DNA of 64,000 nucleotides from Nocardioides aquaticus (GTDB lineage: Bacteria; Actinomycetota; Actinomycetes; Propionibacteriales; Nocardioidaceae): NCBI RefSeq assembly GCF_018459925.1, contig NZ_CP075371.1, positions 3,658,001-3,722,000 of the forward strand, given 5' to 3'. Made by a program: the position numbers and the translations under genes. Below, one piece after another: positions 15,637 through 23,631 of the stretch. Position 1 is the first letter of the stretch. Every line of letters begins with the position of its first letter. Under the pieces are notes generated by a model, which was not told where the DNA came from, made no database searches, and saw only the letters and a list, made by a program, of their open reading frames with translations.

Positions 15637-15939
15637 GGCGGGGAGGCTAGTCGGAACGAGACAGCGGGGCCGGAGAACCAGCAACCGGTGCCAGGAGGCG
15701 ACAACATCGTCCACCCGCAGGGTGCTCGGGGCCGCCTCGCGCACCAACGCAGTCTTAACGGGCCATAGGGTCTCCCTTGCTGCCTACCGGAGCCCGTCCG
15801 AGTTCTTGGGTGTCAAGTAGTTTCGGCACGTGTCCTGCACCTCATCCCCCGAAGAAGGCGTCGGCGTGCACCTTCCAGCGTAAGACCCGTCGCCTCGCAC
15901 GGAGGCGGTGTTGGTTAGCTTGCGCTGGGGAGTGCACAC
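15637..15939. promoter_or_regulatory. divergent promoter region between the ATPase and RepA-like genes
   Basis: No gene seen in 303 bases. On the minus strand TAGCCT (15644-15649) lies seven bases before the ATPase ATG, a leaderless -10. On the plus side GGGAG precedes the ATG at 15940 by about eight bases. Confidence 0.5.
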
Positions 15940-16986
15940 ATGTCGGTCGAGATCGAAGCGCCGCGCCCTGCGACACGATTGAGGATCACCCGGACTAGCT
16001 GGGAACCGGTGGACCTGTCCGAGGTGCTTGCCGGGGACTACGTCCCCCTCATGCCATCCGTCGGCGCGACCGACGACGGCAACAGGCTGCTCTATGCCGG
16101 GAAGACCCACTCACTGGCGAGTGAGCCGGAGGCAGGGAAGACCTGGCTGGCGTTGCACTGGGCCTCCCAGCAGTTGCGAGAGGACCAGGTGGTCGTCTAC
16201 ATCGACTACGAGGACAGTGCTGACACCGTTGCGGGTCGTCTCCGGGCGCTCGGCGTAGACAAGAACCTGATCCAGCAGAAGTTCTTGTACATCCGCCCTG
16301 AGACCGCAATCCGGAAGCCAGACCGTGACCGCCTGGTGGCCCGGCTCATCGATACGCGTGCGACGCTCGTCATCCTCGACGGAGTGACCGAGGCGCTCAC
16401 CACCGAGGGGAAGAACCTGGTCGACAACACTGATGTGGCCGAGTTCTTCAACTCGCTGCCCACGCCGTTGGCGCACGCTGGTCCGGCCGTCCTGCTGCTC
16501 GACCATGTCGTCAAGAGTGCCCAGGATCAGGGACGGTACGGCATCGGTGCGCAGCACAAGCTGGCCGCGGTCTCGGGGGCAGCCTTCAAGATGGACAGCG
16601 TCACGCCCCCCTCAGTCGGAGGGGTCGGCCGATCGAGGTTGCGCGTGACGAAGGACCGACCTGGTCAGGTGAGACCCCACATCCTCGACGAGGGCACGGG
16701 TCTGCTCGCGGAGATGATCCTGACAAGCGCGTCGGCCTCGGAGGTCGCAATCTCCCTAACCACGACCCCTGGGGTAGTCGCTCGCACGACTAGGGACCAC
16801 CAGATGGAGGCCAGGGTGTTGGTTGCCCTCAGGCGGCCGGAACAGCGCCTGGCTACGAAAAGCGCCGTGAAGGCCGCGGTAACCGGGAACGCGCAGCAGG
16901 TAGGCCACGCGCTGAACCGGTTGCTCGAAACCGGGCAGGTCGAGGTCCTGAGCGGCTTCTACACGGCGGTTGCACCCGAGGCCTGA
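15940..16986 (+). CDS. RepA-like AAA ATPase of an integrative element
   Basis: A 348-aa RecA/DnaB-fold ATPase related to RepA helicases (AAA_25). Walker A is SEPEAGKTW (about residue 62) after the opening NRLLYAGKTHSLAS. Then come the strand VVYIDYEDSADTVAGRLRAL, Walker B TLVILDGVTEAL, and the sensor strand AVLLLDHVVKSA with arginines downstream. The C-terminus (QQVGHALNRLLETGQVEVLS) is a winged-helix-like module. In actinobacterial plasmids and integrative elements such proteins sit beside integrase and XRE genes and probably unwind DNA for replication. Here the XRE gene is about 270 bp away on the other strand. Confidence 0.8.
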   Translation: MSVEIEAPRPATRLRITRTSWEPVDLSEVLAGDYVPLMPSVGATDDGNRLLYAGKTHSLASEPEAGKTWLALHWASQQLREDQVVVYIDYEDSADTVAGRLRALGVDKNLIQQKFLYIRPETAIRKPDRDRLVARLIDTRATLVILDGVTEALTTEGKNLVDNTDVAEFFNSLPTPLAHAGPAVLLLDHVVKSAQDQGRYGIGAQHKLAAVSGAAFKMDSVTPPSVGGVGRSRLRVTKDRPGQVRPHILDEGTGLLAEMILTSASASEVAISLTTTPGVVARTTRDHQMEARVLVALRRPEQRLATKSAVKAAVTGNAQQVGHALNRLLETGQVEVLSGFYTAVAPEA

Positions 16987-17260
16987 CCAAGCGTTCCCGT
17001 TCCGCCCTACGGGCGGTAGAACGGAAGAACCAAAACGCGTCCCCTATATAGGTAGGGGGAGCAGTGGATGTAGCGACGTGGACGGCGGGGCACGGTTGAC
17101 CTCGAACCGATGGTGGTTGAGACCACCGTGTTCCGTTTCCACCCGGAACCTGGAGAGGGAAGTCGAAGTGCGGCCCTGGTACCACTCCCACCACCGAGCC
17201 TGAGGCCGCCGTGCGAGCCCAGCCCTCCGTGATCGGAGACCACATCCGATACCTCAGCCC

Positions 17261-17488
17261 TCAGTGCTCAGGACCCTCCGCCAGCAACAGCGCGACGGGG
17301 TCACACCCGAGCACCTGAGCCAGCCGCTCGAGGCTGCGCAGCGACAGGTTCCGCTCACCGCGCTCGAGTGCGCCCAGGTAGGTGCGGTGGACCCCGACGA
17401 CCTCGGCGAAGGCTTCCTGGGAGATGGAGAGACGCTCGCGATGCCGTCGGAGGTTTACCCCGACAAGTCGCTGCAGATCTCCTTCCAT
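17261..17488 (-). CDS. XRE-family HTH repressor (75 aa)
   Basis: A compact lambda-repressor-like protein: VGVNLRRHRERLSISQEAFA, then EVVGVHRTYLGALERGERNL and SLRSLERLAQVLGCDPVALL, a full five-helix XRE domain and nothing else. Start at ATG 17488 (MEGDLQRL). It is divergent from the membrane-protein gene at 17566, and the 12-bp palindrome between them is a likely operator. Probably a regulator of the element. Confidence 0.85.
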   Translation of the reverse strand: MEGDLQRLVGVNLRRHRERLSISQEAFAEVVGVHRTYLGALERGERNLSLRSLERLAQVLGCDPVALLLAEGPEH

Positions 17489-17528
17489 GGCCCGTCGAGA
17501 ATCCCGGGACGCTACCTTTAGGTCTACA

Positions 17529-17540
17529 TACTTATAAGTA
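17529..17540. promoter_or_regulatory. perfect 12-bp palindrome, candidate XRE operator
   Basis: TACTTATAAGTA is its own reverse complement and is the most AT-rich spot in this intergenic region. It lies 41 bp before the XRE start and 26 bp before the divergent ATG at 17566, where it would overlap both promoters. Confidence 0.65.
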
Positions 17541-17565
17541 GCGGCGGGACGGGTCCGCCGCGTCC

Positions 17566-18177
17566 ATGGGGGCAATCGTGAGCGAAGACCGACCGGCAGC
17601 GGAGCACGAGTTGGACGATGCGGACCAGGTCGCACCAGGGGGCCAGCGGGCGGGCGCGCCTCCTGGAAATGAGCAGGTCAGCACCGGGGCACGTCGTTGG
17701 ACTCCGCGGATGCTCGCTGTCGGCGCTGCCGTGCTCCTTCTGACCGTGATCGTGCTTGCCGTGGGTATCACCGCCGCCGTCGTCGGTGGGGACAGCAGCG
17801 ACAGCACCGACGAGGCCGCACCCGAAGGCGGAGTCGCATCCGGCAGCGTGACCATCCTCGGCGGCGGTTACACCACCAATGACCCTTGCTACGGAACCTC
17901 CTACAGCAGCGACGTGATCTCCTACGACAACTCCAACTTCACAGGCGGCACCCCGGTCAGGGTCCTGGATGCCGACGGCACCGTCCTGGGGTCCAGCATC
18001 TTGCTGCCGGGTGACTACGACAGCCAGATCGCCTACGGCGACGGAGGCTGTCGCCTGGACTTCGTGGTGCCGCTCGACGACACCAGTGAGCGCTACCAGC
18101 TGGTCATCGGGACGGCACCCGAGTTCGACTTCACTGATCTCGACCAGCTCGACCTCCGGGTGGGTGGTGGCTCATGA
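17566..18177 (+). CDS. single-pass membrane protein with extracytoplasmic domain
   Basis: 203 aa. An acidic N-terminal cytosolic part is followed by one TM helix (MLAVGAAVLLLTVIVLAVGI, about residues 49-72) and a Ser/Asp/Glu-rich stalk. A compact outer domain follows with three Cys-containing strands (TNDPCYGTSYSSDVISYD, GDGGCRLDFVVPLDD). The two Cys may pair outside the cell. A GTG at 17578 is an alternative start, with GGGGG just before it. It is divergent from the XRE gene across the palindrome. Function unknown. Confidence 0.65.
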   Translation: MGAIVSEDRPAAEHELDDADQVAPGGQRAGAPPGNEQVSTGARRWTPRMLAVGAAVLLLTVIVLAVGITAAVVGGDSSDSTDEAAPEGGVASGSVTILGGGYTTNDPCYGTSYSSDVISYDNSNFTGGTPVRVLDADGTVLGSSILLPGDYDSQIAYGDGGCRLDFVVPLDDTSERYQLVIGTAPEFDFTDLDQLDLRVGGGS

Positions 18178-18245
18178 CCCGACCCGCCGAGGCTGATCAC
18201 CACAGCGCGACCTGAATGCATCGGTCGACTGTCGCCGGGCCCGTC

Positions 18246-18251
18246 TAGGGT
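18246..18251 (+). promoter_or_regulatory. -10 element, leaderless start
   Basis: TAGGGT followed by seven bases and the ATG at 18259. The same TAGGGT-N7-start arrangement is seen at the glutamate dehydrogenase gene (59930-59935). Confidence 0.5.
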
Positions 18252-18258
18252 CCGACCC

Positions 18259-19026
18259 ATGGACTTGCGGGGCAACTATGCCGATGGCCGATCCTTCGAC
18301 CTACCCAAGGGGTGGGCACCGGTGGAGGCTCCGCTGCTCGACCTGGCCCGGACCCAGGCCCTGACCGCCCTCGGCGCAACCGGTAGCGCTGAGATGGCTG
18401 CTGCGACGGCACGCGTCGGTGCCTACTACGACCCCGCCGGGGACTACGCCGGAGTTCTCTTTCAGGGCGTCGAGCCCAACGACCCGGTCACGATCGGCGC
18501 ATCGGACCTCTGGGCGGTGTCTACGCTCAGCATGAAGGTGCCCGCGACCATGGGGCGGCGTCTGATCGGGTCCGGGTCGCACGCGACCCACGTCGTGCGG
18601 CAGTTGCAGCGGCTCCCCGTCGACTTGCCGATCACCGACCTTGAAGCCGGAGTGCTGGACTCCATGGCCGAGCTGCAGCACACCCTCCGCTCGGTGATGT
18701 CGACCGAGACGACGGCCTCGAACCAGTGGGTGTTCGCTGCAAAGATGTGCGCACGCAAACGGCCGCTGCTGTTCCCGGTCCGCGACTCCGTGGTCTGTGG
18801 CTACCTCAGCGGCTGGCGGCCGATGGGCGGTGGCGAAGGCCAACTCGGACAGTTCTCGCGCGACATCCAGGTGTTCGCCTTCCTGATGACCTGCCCCCAA
18901 GTCACCTCGGCCATCTCCCACCTGCGATCAACCCTGGCCGACAGCACCCCGAACACGCTGGATGCGTCTGACTTGAGGCTGCTCGACGTAGCGCTGTGGA
19001 TGGCAGGAAAGGCAGAGCCCAAGTGA
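18259..19026 (+). CDS. DUF6308-like hypothetical protein
   Basis: A 255-aa soluble protein. The second half, WVFAAKMCARKRPLLFPVRD and SVVCGYLSGWRP, then LDASDLRLLDVALWM at the end, matches the pattern of the actinobacterial DUF6308 family (KxxaRKRPxLiPVxDxVV...LRxLDVxLWM). The biological role of that family is unknown. Its genes turn up in accessory regions next to restriction or toxin genes, which fits here. The start is a leaderless ATG. Confidence 0.65.
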   Translation: MDLRGNYADGRSFDLPKGWAPVEAPLLDLARTQALTALGATGSAEMAAATARVGAYYDPAGDYAGVLFQGVEPNDPVTIGASDLWAVSTLSMKVPATMGRRLIGSGSHATHVVRQLQRLPVDLPITDLEAGVLDSMAELQHTLRSVMSTETTASNQWVFAAKMCARKRPLLFPVRDSVVCGYLSGWRPMGGGEGQLGQFSRDIQVFAFLMTCPQVTSAISHLRSTLADSTPNTLDASDLRLLDVALWMAGKAEPK

Positions 19027-19153
19027 GGCAGGACGCACGCACCACGGCTCGTTGCGAGGTACCGCATGTCGGGTAAAGACAGCTCGCCGCATCGTGGCTG
19101 GACAACCTGGACTGCCTGGTCTCGGAACGCTGTTGGCGCGGTAGTGATCCCCG

Positions 19154-19981
19154 ATGTGTGATCCGCAGCTGTTTCGTTCGTTGGCTACGCCGTTCGTCCG
19201 TGGCCTGGCAGACAAGGCCCAGGCGATCAAGGTCAGCGACCTCACGAAGCATCAGCGGGCCAGGTTGCGCGAGTCCATGACGGTAGACATCCGCAAGCTT
19301 GGGGACCTGTGCGTCCCAGACGCACGGTGCCCGATGCTCAGCGAGCAGGCCGCACGCACTGCTGAGGAGCGCGGAATCGACTTACGCGAACAGACCTGGC
19401 AGACACAAACGAAGTTCGATCCGGGTCGACTGATCTTCCACTATGAGCACTATGTTCCGGTCACCAACATCGTCACCGCCGTGCTTCGCTGCAGTGGTTC
19501 GATGGAGGTCCTGAACACCCTGCACGAGCGGCTACAGGTCGCGTGGATCTTGAAGACCGAGGACCGCGAGCTCACTCGCCTCGGTTACAAGCAACACCGA
19601 GACGACCCTGCAGGCGCCTACGCGGAAGCGGCGATATCGCTGGTCGCCTCGCACCCGATCACTCCTGAGAAGTTCGCGAGCTCGGACGGCGTGGCACCTC
19701 CCCCCAATTTAATGGACCTTGTCTGGTGGACCGAGCAGGCGCTGCAAGAGGAGATCAACGAGAGCCGTCAGCACCACGAACTCGACTGCTCGGTGACAAG
19801 CGACAGCCACCTCTGCAGTTGCGAACTTCCTCGCCGCCGGGTCGAGGAAGTGACGGCGAGAATGCGGCTAGTGAGCAGGTTGATCAAGCACGACGATCCG
19901 GTGGCACTGTCGATTGCATGCCAGTTGTTTGCCTTCCCCCATCGGCACCGGGCCGGTTATCAAGCGGCTTGGAGACCCTGA
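19154..19981 (+). CDS. hypothetical protein upstream of the CBS-HEPN gene
   Basis: A 275-aa soluble, mostly helical protein not recognised. It contains HYEHYVPVTNIVTAVLRCSG, a Cys/His cluster near the C-terminus (HHELDCSVTSDSHLCSCELP) that could bind zinc, and a helical end (VEEVTARMRLVSRLIKHDD). Same strand as, and 81 bp upstream of, the CBS-HEPN gene, so probably co-transcribed and functionally linked. Confidence 0.55.
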   Translation: MCDPQLFRSLATPFVRGLADKAQAIKVSDLTKHQRARLRESMTVDIRKLGDLCVPDARCPMLSEQAARTAEERGIDLREQTWQTQTKFDPGRLIFHYEHYVPVTNIVTAVLRCSGSMEVLNTLHERLQVAWILKTEDRELTRLGYKQHRDDPAGAYAEAAISLVASHPITPEKFASSDGVAPPPNLMDLVWWTEQALQEEINESRQHHELDCSVTSDSHLCSCELPRRRVEEVTARMRLVSRLIKHDDPVALSIACQLFAFPHRHRAGYQAAWRP

Positions 19982-20062
19982 CCCGGCCGCAGCGGTGGCG
20001 ACACCCCCACCGGCGCTCATCTTGAGCCAGTTCAACGCACCCATGACACCTAGGAGAACGAA

Positions 20063-20809
20063 GTGAGCATTCCGCTGGACCTTCCGTCGTGGGAGATCGC
20101 GACCTCACTTGAGACCGCGCACTGCTTACCGAGTGACATGAGTTCGACCGACGCCCGCAGCTTGCTCGGCTCGCTGAGCTTCGACCAGGCGCCTGTGATA
20201 CGTGACGGTCGCGTCACCGGGTGGGTACGAACGGCGCACCTCGTCAGCCGGGGTCTGGTCGGCGCGAGAATCACAGAACTCGATCGATGCACGATTCTTG
20301 CTCGCGACACTCCCGTCAGCGACACGATCAAGGCGGTCGCACGGGACCACCTCGTCTTCCTGGCTGGTCCCGGCGGCATCAGCGAGTTCGTGGTGCCCTC
20401 GGACCTCGACCGTCACGCGGTCCGCTGTTACCTGTACGTCCTGGTGTCCGAGCTGGAGATGCGGATGGCCGACTCGATCGATGCAGCCCTCCCACCCGAG
20501 GACCTCATCGCAGCACTCAAGGGCGGCGAACGGAAGCGCTACAACGAGGCGGTGGATGCCGGAGTCGAGACACGGGTCGTCGACTATCTCAACTTCTCGG
20601 CCTACAAGACGCTCGCACCCCGGGTACCGCAGATCGTCGAGGCCTTCCCGGGAGACCCGGACCAGCTCAGCGTGCAACTCGAGCACCTGAGGGTTCTACG
20701 CAATCACGTTGCGCACCCCACCAAGCCGATGGCGCTGGTCTTCGGACCCCCAGAGTTGGCACGGCTGACCCAGTTGGGCGAGGACTTCGTTAGCGCCATC
20801 CGGCGCTGA
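20063..20809 (+). CDS. CBS-domain protein with C-terminal HEPN-like RNase motif
   Basis: 248 aa, GTG start with AGGAG about 8 bases upstream. The first half is a CBS pair: FDQAPVIRDGRVTGWVRTAH, then ISEFVVPSDLDRHAVRCYLY, a nucleotide-sensing module. The second half is helical and ends in LRVLRNHVAHPTK. RNHVAH fits the RX4-6H active motif of HEPN ribonucleases, and the layout resembles known CBS plus Swt1/HEPN fusions. Inference: a nucleotide-controlled RNase, possibly an abortive-infection effector, with the gene at 19154 as partner or antitoxin. Confidence 0.7.
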   Translation: MSIPLDLPSWEIATSLETAHCLPSDMSSTDARSLLGSLSFDQAPVIRDGRVTGWVRTAHLVSRGLVGARITELDRCTILARDTPVSDTIKAVARDHLVFLAGPGGISEFVVPSDLDRHAVRCYLYVLVSELEMRMADSIDAALPPEDLIAALKGGERKRYNEAVDAGVETRVVDYLNFSAYKTLAPRVPQIVEAFPGDPDQLSVQLEHLRVLRNHVAHPTKPMALVFGPPELARLTQLGEDFVSAIRR

Positions 20810-20877
20810 GCGGACTCCGGGGAGGGAGCGCCCGCTTGATGCCCTCGTAAAGGCGACCAGTCACAGACGGACCTCCA

Positions 20878-20904
20878 GGGAGGCAGCCGAAGTGGCTGCC
20901 TCCC
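20878..20904. terminator. bidirectional terminator between convergent genes
   Basis: GGGAGGCAGCC (20878-20888) and GGCTGCCTCCC (20894-20904) form a perfect 11-bp stem with a 5-nt loop, between the stop of the CBS-HEPN gene and the stop of the DUF932 gene on the other strand. Confidence 0.75.
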
Positions 20905-20912
20905 CGGCCCCA

Positions 20913-21968
20913 TCAGACGAGAACGCGGCGAAGCGTCTCGAGTGCGATCCTGTCGGTCTTGGCGAAGTCGCCGGTGACGGCGCGGAGCATGTTCCGTTCC
21001 GGCCTGGTGGTCCCTCTAACGGTGCCCTCGTGGTGCTCCCACGTGTTGACGGCCTGAACGACGCCGTGCGCCGTTCCCGCCCAGGGTGCGACGCGCTGGT
21101 CGTGGCGGTAGAGCCGGTTCAACGCGTCGCGCTTCTTGTCGGCCAGGGTGAGCGTCTTCCCGGCGAGGTGCACCCCGTCCCTGATCCGGGGGACGTAGGT
21201 GTCGAGGAACTTGTTCCACGACACGTCCGGGACCGGAGTCGCGCAGAGGGCCTGGACCTCGCGGGCGAAGTCGTCGGCGATCGTGTGCACCAGGGCAAGG
21301 GCGTCGCGGGCTGCACCGAGCTGGGCGTGGGAGTAGCGGGAGTGGCGAACCTTGAAAGTCTCCCCCGTCTCCCCCAGTGCGGCTTCTCGGGTGTTGTCGC
21401 ACACCACGTCGGTCACGGTCCGCTTGAACGTGGTCGCGATCGATCCGTCGAAACTGGTGGTGGCCAGCAGGTTGGGCCGGAACACGACGCCCTCGGGGGT
21501 GGTGATCGAATCCGGCACCGAGACCTCGACCCAGGCCACCGCTCCCCCGCGCAGCAGGCCAGCGGAGGAGATGGCGAGGTCGTCATCGAGGATGTCGGCG
21601 ACCGTGTTCACCAGCCACTGGCGGTACTGGTGCATCTGGTAACCGGGGGTGAAGATTCCCATCAGGTGCTCGGTGTCATCGCGGCAGATGGCCTGCCTGT
21701 CCTCGATCACCTTCCACCGCATCGGGACACCGTCGGCTGAAAGGTGGGTCATGGTGGTGATGTCTGCGGCGATCTCCACCCCAACGCGACGAGACGCGGC
21801 GTTCCAGTGGAACAGTCGCCTCTCCACGTCGGCCACTGGGACGGGGCCGGTGTAGTGGTTCGGTTCTGCGCCCTGGTGCTCGGCGCGGTAGTGCCAGGCG
21901 GTACCCCGCTGGTCGGTGTTCCCGATCAGCGTGTGCAGGTTCAAGTGCTCGATGGTTTCTCTGGACAT
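20913..21968 (-). CDS. DUF932 phage/plasmid-like protein
   Basis: 351 aa, start MSRETIEHLNLHTLIGNTDQ with GGAAGG seven bases upstream. The family pattern is clear: RGTAWHYRAEHQGAEPNHYT, VKHRxxxxxHxG-type strand KVIEDRQAICRDDTEHLMGI, and the long C-terminal helices with VCDNTREAALGETGETFKVR. DUF932 (TIGR03299) proteins occur on plasmids, phages and integrative elements, and their biochemical role is unknown. Last gene of a three-gene minus-strand cluster with a small helical protein and a tyrosine recombinase. Confidence 0.8.
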   Translation of the reverse strand: MSRETIEHLNLHTLIGNTDQRGTAWHYRAEHQGAEPNHYTGPVPVADVERRLFHWNAASRRVGVEIAADITTMTHLSADGVPMRWKVIEDRQAICRDDTEHLMGIFTPGYQMHQYRQWLVNTVADILDDDLAISSAGLLRGGAVAWVEVSVPDSITTPEGVVFRPNLLATTSFDGSIATTFKRTVTDVVCDNTREAALGETGETFKVRHSRYSHAQLGAARDALALVHTIADDFAREVQALCATPVPDVSWNKFLDTYVPRIRDGVHLAGKTLTLADKKRDALNRLYRHDQRVAPWAGTAHGVVQAVNTWEHHEGTVRGTTRPERNMLRAVTGDFAKTDRIALETLRRVLV

Positions 21969-21993
21969 GATGGTTCCTTCCATGAAATGCAAG

Positions 21994-22019
21994 AAGCCGC
22001 CAGCGGTTGCTGGCGGCTT
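21994..22019 (-). promoter_or_regulatory. leader hairpin before the DUF932 gene
   Basis: AAGCCGCCAGC / GCTGGCGGCTT, perfect 11-bp stem with a GGTT loop, followed on the minus strand by a T-rich stretch, then GGAAGG and the ATG. It ends 25 nt before the start codon. It could also terminate transcription from the upstream gene. Confidence 0.65.
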
Positions 22020-22035
22020 GGGGTGAAGTACGTGT

Positions 22036-22299
22036 TCAGTGGTGGGTGTCCGGCATTGGTGGGGAGAAGATCCGCTGCAGGGCGATGTAGGCCCGCACGA
22101 GCTCACGGATCGCATAGCGGCACTGGTAGGAGCCACCGATCAGGTCGACAGCTGCGATCACCACAGCAGCGAACGCCTCGGCGTAATCCATCTCCTCCGC
22201 GAGGCGTCTGCGGTGCCTCTCCCACCAGGTCCTCAGCTTGTCGAGGTAGACGTGGAGGTGCCGCGCGATCGCAATAGCGACAGGCCGTAGACGGTGCAT
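22036..22299 (-). CDS. small helical protein of the recombinase cluster (87 aa)
   Basis: Starts MHRLRPVAIAIARHLHVYLD with AAGGAG five bases upstream. An earlier in-frame ATG would add six residues. The rest is helical and amphipathic (LRTWWERHRRRLAEEMDYAE, FAAVVIAAVDLIGGSYQCRY), with no transmembrane-length hydrophobic run free of charges. No family recognised. Its position between recombinase and DUF932 is typical of small element genes. Confidence 0.6.
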   Translation of the reverse strand: MHRLRPVAIAIARHLHVYLDKLRTWWERHRRRLAEEMDYAEAFAAVVIAAVDLIGGSYQCRYAIRELVRAYIALQRIFSPPMPDTHH

Positions 22300-22323
22300 A
22301 TGAACTCCTTCTGGCATGACGAA

Positions 22324-22349
22324 GCCCGGTCGCAGGGTGCAGACCGGGC
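22324..22349 (-). promoter_or_regulatory. leader hairpin before the 87-aa gene
   Basis: GCCCGGTC (22324-22331) pairs with GACCGGGC (22342-22349). On the minus strand it is followed by cttcgtc, then AAGGAG and the ATG, ending 24 nt before the start codon, as in the neighbouring genes. Confidence 0.6.
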
Positions 22350-22379
22350 GGACTTGGAGGATGACGCGGGAATGCTGGA

Positions 22380-23417
22380 TCAGGGGTGGTAGATCGTTCG
22401 GGCCAGCCGCTCGGCAGAGCTCTTCGCGACTTCCGGTGAGACGTGGCTGTACACGTCGGCGGTGATGGTGATCGAGGAGTGCCCCAGGCGTCGGCTGACC
22501 TCCACCAGCGACTCCCCCGACGCCAGCCCGACCGATGCCGAGGTGTGACGCAGGTCGTGGAGCCGGATGGGACGCAGGTTGTGATGGGCGATCAGCCTGG
22601 AGAAGAGCCTGGACACGTAGGCCGGGTCGAGGGGCTCGCCCCGCTCTGTGGTGAACACCTGGGTCGGTGGTGGAACTCGCTCGTCGCTGGCGCGCAGAAC
22701 GCTAAGTCGCTGGCGGCACTGGTGCCACTGCAGCCTCCGGGCCGTCTCCTCGTCGATGGCAACAACCCGTTGTCCTGAAGACGACTTGGGTGGTCCGATC
22801 ACCGTTCTCCCTCCGACCCGCACGGAGGTCTGCTCGACCCGGAGAAGACCGGCGTTGAGATCGAGGTCGGACCAGCGCAACGCGACAGCCTCCCCCCGAC
22901 GAAGACCGACGAGCCCGAGGAGGACAAACATCATGTTCATGGGGTCGGCAGTGGTGAGGGTCAGGAACCGTCCGAGCTCCTCGGCTGTCCAGGCGTTCAT
23001 CGTTGGTCGAGGTGTACGTGGCAGTTCCACCGTCGCGGCCGGGTTGCGCTCGATCAGGCCACGGCGCACGGCGGTGTTCATTGCAGACATCAGAGTCGCG
23101 TGGACACGTCGCAGCGTCGACACCGTGATTGGCCGTCCGCGGGTGCCTTCCAGCATCGCCAGCTCGCGATACATCCGCTCCACGTGCAGCGGCCGCAGCG
23201 CCGTGAGCGGCAGGTTGCCCAGGTACGGGACCAAGTAACGCCGGATATGGATCTCGTACGAGGTGTGGGTCGAGGGGCGGAGGGACTGCTTGCCCCACAA
23301 CCAGTTCTCGAGGTACGTCTCGACCGTCTCCTCGCCCACGTCATCGACCGTGATGTCCTGGACGGTGGCTCCATGGGCGATGTGCAGGTGGCGGGTCTGT
23401 GCTCGTTCTCGGTTCAT
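22380..23417 (-). CDS. tyrosine site-specific recombinase (phage integrase family)
   Basis: 345 aa, start MNRERAQTRHLHIAHG with AAGGAGGT five bases upstream. An N-terminal SAM-like core-binding domain (LRPSTHTSYEIHIRRYLVPY) precedes the catalytic domain, which has all expected residues: Arg in LVGLRRGEAVALRW, HDLRHTSASVGL, GHSSIT and the nucleophile Tyr in ITADVYSHVSPEVAKS. It looks intact. It is a second recombinase of a different class inside the serine-recombinase element, so this may be a nested element or a multimer/excision function. No tRNA target is next to it. Confidence 0.9.
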   Translation of the reverse strand: MNRERAQTRHLHIAHGATVQDITVDDVGEETVETYLENWLWGKQSLRPSTHTSYEIHIRRYLVPYLGNLPLTALRPLHVERMYRELAMLEGTRGRPITVSTLRRVHATLMSAMNTAVRRGLIERNPAATVELPRTPRPTMNAWTAEELGRFLTLTTADPMNMMFVLLGLVGLRRGEAVALRWSDLDLNAGLLRVEQTSVRVGGRTVIGPPKSSSGQRVVAIDEETARRLQWHQCRQRLSVLRASDERVPPPTQVFTTERGEPLDPAYVSRLFSRLIAHHNLRPIRLHDLRHTSASVGLASGESLVEVSRRLGHSSITITADVYSHVSPEVAKSSAERLARTIYHP

Positions 23418-23441
23418 GTGGACCTCCTTGAAACGCACGAA

Positions 23442-23476
23442 AGCCCGCTGCCGACTCGGAAGTCGGACAACGGGCT
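23442..23476 (-). promoter_or_regulatory. leader hairpin before the tyrosine recombinase gene
   Basis: Outer stem AGCCCG/CGGGCT and inner stem CCGACT/AGTCGG with a CGGA loop, then tttcg, AAGGAGGT and the ATG. It ends 24 nt before the start codon. This is the third member of a hairpin-leader series with matching spacing. Confidence 0.65.
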
Positions 23477-23548
23477 GAGAGGATCGACCGGCGAATACCG
23501 TTCGATGAGATCACCTAGAGCGCCGATGATGGGCAGACGTGTCCTAAG

Positions 23549-23585
23549 TGATACCTCTATTGTCCCACAATAAACTAGACAACGG
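23549..23585 (-). promoter_or_regulatory. putative promoter and operator of the recombinase cluster
   Basis: On the minus strand TTGTCT (-35-like) is followed by 17 bases and TAGAGG (weak -10). Inside the spacer lies ATTGT-GGG-ACAAT (23559-23571), a 13-bp inverted repeat placed where a repressor would block the polymerase. Confidence 0.45.
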
Positions 23586-23631
23586 AATACAAGTGAAGCA
23601 AGCGGTTGCCGGGTCGATAAGGCACAAACCT

